This document shows positions 12,780-13,130 of a stretch of 13,130 nt of DNA, in pieces (positions within the stretch are counted from its first letter, which is position 1; each line of letters opens with the position of its first letter). This stretch comes from Akkermansia muciniphila (GTDB lineage Bacteria > Verrucomicrobiota > Verrucomicrobiia > Limisphaerales > UBA9464). Below the pieces are notes generated by a model that saw only the letters and a program-made list of their open reading frames with translations, did no database searches and was not told the DNA's origin. The translations under genes and the position numbers were made by a program. The stretch is from contig CAMCFL010000027.1 in assembly GCA_945873715.1 (NCBI GenBank), forward strand, positions 1-13,130, in the 5' to 3' direction.

Positions 12780-13130
12780 TCAGCGTTTCCGCGGCCGGAA
12801 GCCCTTGGGCATCGACGGGTTCTCCTCGACGGGTTCGGATTCAGGAACCGGCGCGGATTCAGAGGCAAGGTTCTCGGCCGCCATCTCAGCAGATTCAGGT
12901 TCGACCGGATCCGGAATCCCCAGGCGTTGCCGGGCCTTCTTGGCCGCACTGGTACCAGGGTAATCCCGCACAATCCGATCAAGGGTCGCCAAGGCCTTCT
13001 CAGGCTGGTTCATGCGACCGGAGTAGATGTTGGCGAGATGGATGGCAGTCCAGCCCCACTTTTCCTTGGGCAACCGCTTGGTCAGCACCTCTTCCAACTC
13101 CAGCGCTGCGGCGAGGTAATTGTGCAGGTC
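12780..13130 (-). CDS. Tetratricopeptide repeat protein (C-terminal part, runs off right edge)
   Basis: The last 116 residues of a protein whose start lies beyond the right edge; the frame is open to 13130. The visible part begins DLHNYLAAALELEEVLTKRL and contains a TPR-like helix pair, with WGWTAIHLANIYSGRMNQPEKALATL as the first portion and DRIVRDYPGTSAAKKARQRL as the second. The PGTSAAKKARQRL ending is common in TPR proteins that count cell-envelope partners (YbgF/BamD-like arrays). After the repeat comes an acidic, Pro/Glu/Ser-rich tail (PDPVEPESAEMAAEN...) ending in the basic RPRKR. The tail is probably disordered. It converges on the secreted 144-aa gene. Specific function cannot be given. 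Confidence 0.75.
   Translation of the reverse strand, partial: DLHNYLAAALELEEVLTKRLPKEKWGWTAIHLANIYSGRMNQPEKALATLDRIVRDYPGTSAAKKARQRLGIPDPVEPESAEMAAENLASESAPVPESEPVEENPSMPKGFRPRKR

Overview
The window looks like chromosome from a high-GC, Gram-negative, SD-poor bacterium, most likely a verrucomicrobium or a relative in the Planctomycetes-Verrucomicrobia group. That is inference from three things: an RND efflux pump and signal peptides (two membranes), a Ser/Thr kinase fused to an extracytoplasmic sensor, and gaps packed with several families of short dispersed palindromic and tandem repeats. No tRNA, rRNA, CRISPR array, transposase or phage gene was seen.

Layout. The left edge (1-608, minus) is the N-terminal third of an RND efflux permease. 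A gene-poor stretch follows (609-2770), broken only by two small, AT-richer ORFs on the minus strand (1366-1827 and 1874-2221) that encode predicted membrane proteins. The gaps on both sides carry dispersed repeats, here called families A, B, D, E, F and G. At 2771-5834 (plus) are uracil phosphoribosyltransferase (upp) and a 795-aa transmembrane Ser/Thr kinase. A family C palindrome closes that unit.

The central operon (6011-10364, plus) has five tightly packed genes: an RmlC-type sugar 3,5-epimerase, an NAD-dependent sugar epimerase/reductase, a TylC3/NovU-type sugar C-methyltransferase, a CmcI-family methyltransferase (often labelled cephalosporin hydroxylase) and a family 2 glycosyltransferase. 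Together they look like a cassette that finishes a branched, methylated deoxysugar and adds it to a surface glycan or natural product. The enzymes that make the 4-keto-6-deoxy precursor are not in the window.

A second repeat-packed gap (10365-10699) is followed by a secreted and a cytoplasmic cyclophilin in tandem (10700-11944), a 69-aa small protein and a 144-aa secreted protein. These converge on the C-terminal end of a TPR protein entering from the right edge (12780-13130, minus), with a predicted hairpin between them.

The least ordinary content is the non-coding DNA. Copies of the same repeat families occur in gaps up to about 10 kb apart and often in opposite orientation. The AT-richer small-gene pocket is bracketed by inverted copies of two of these families.
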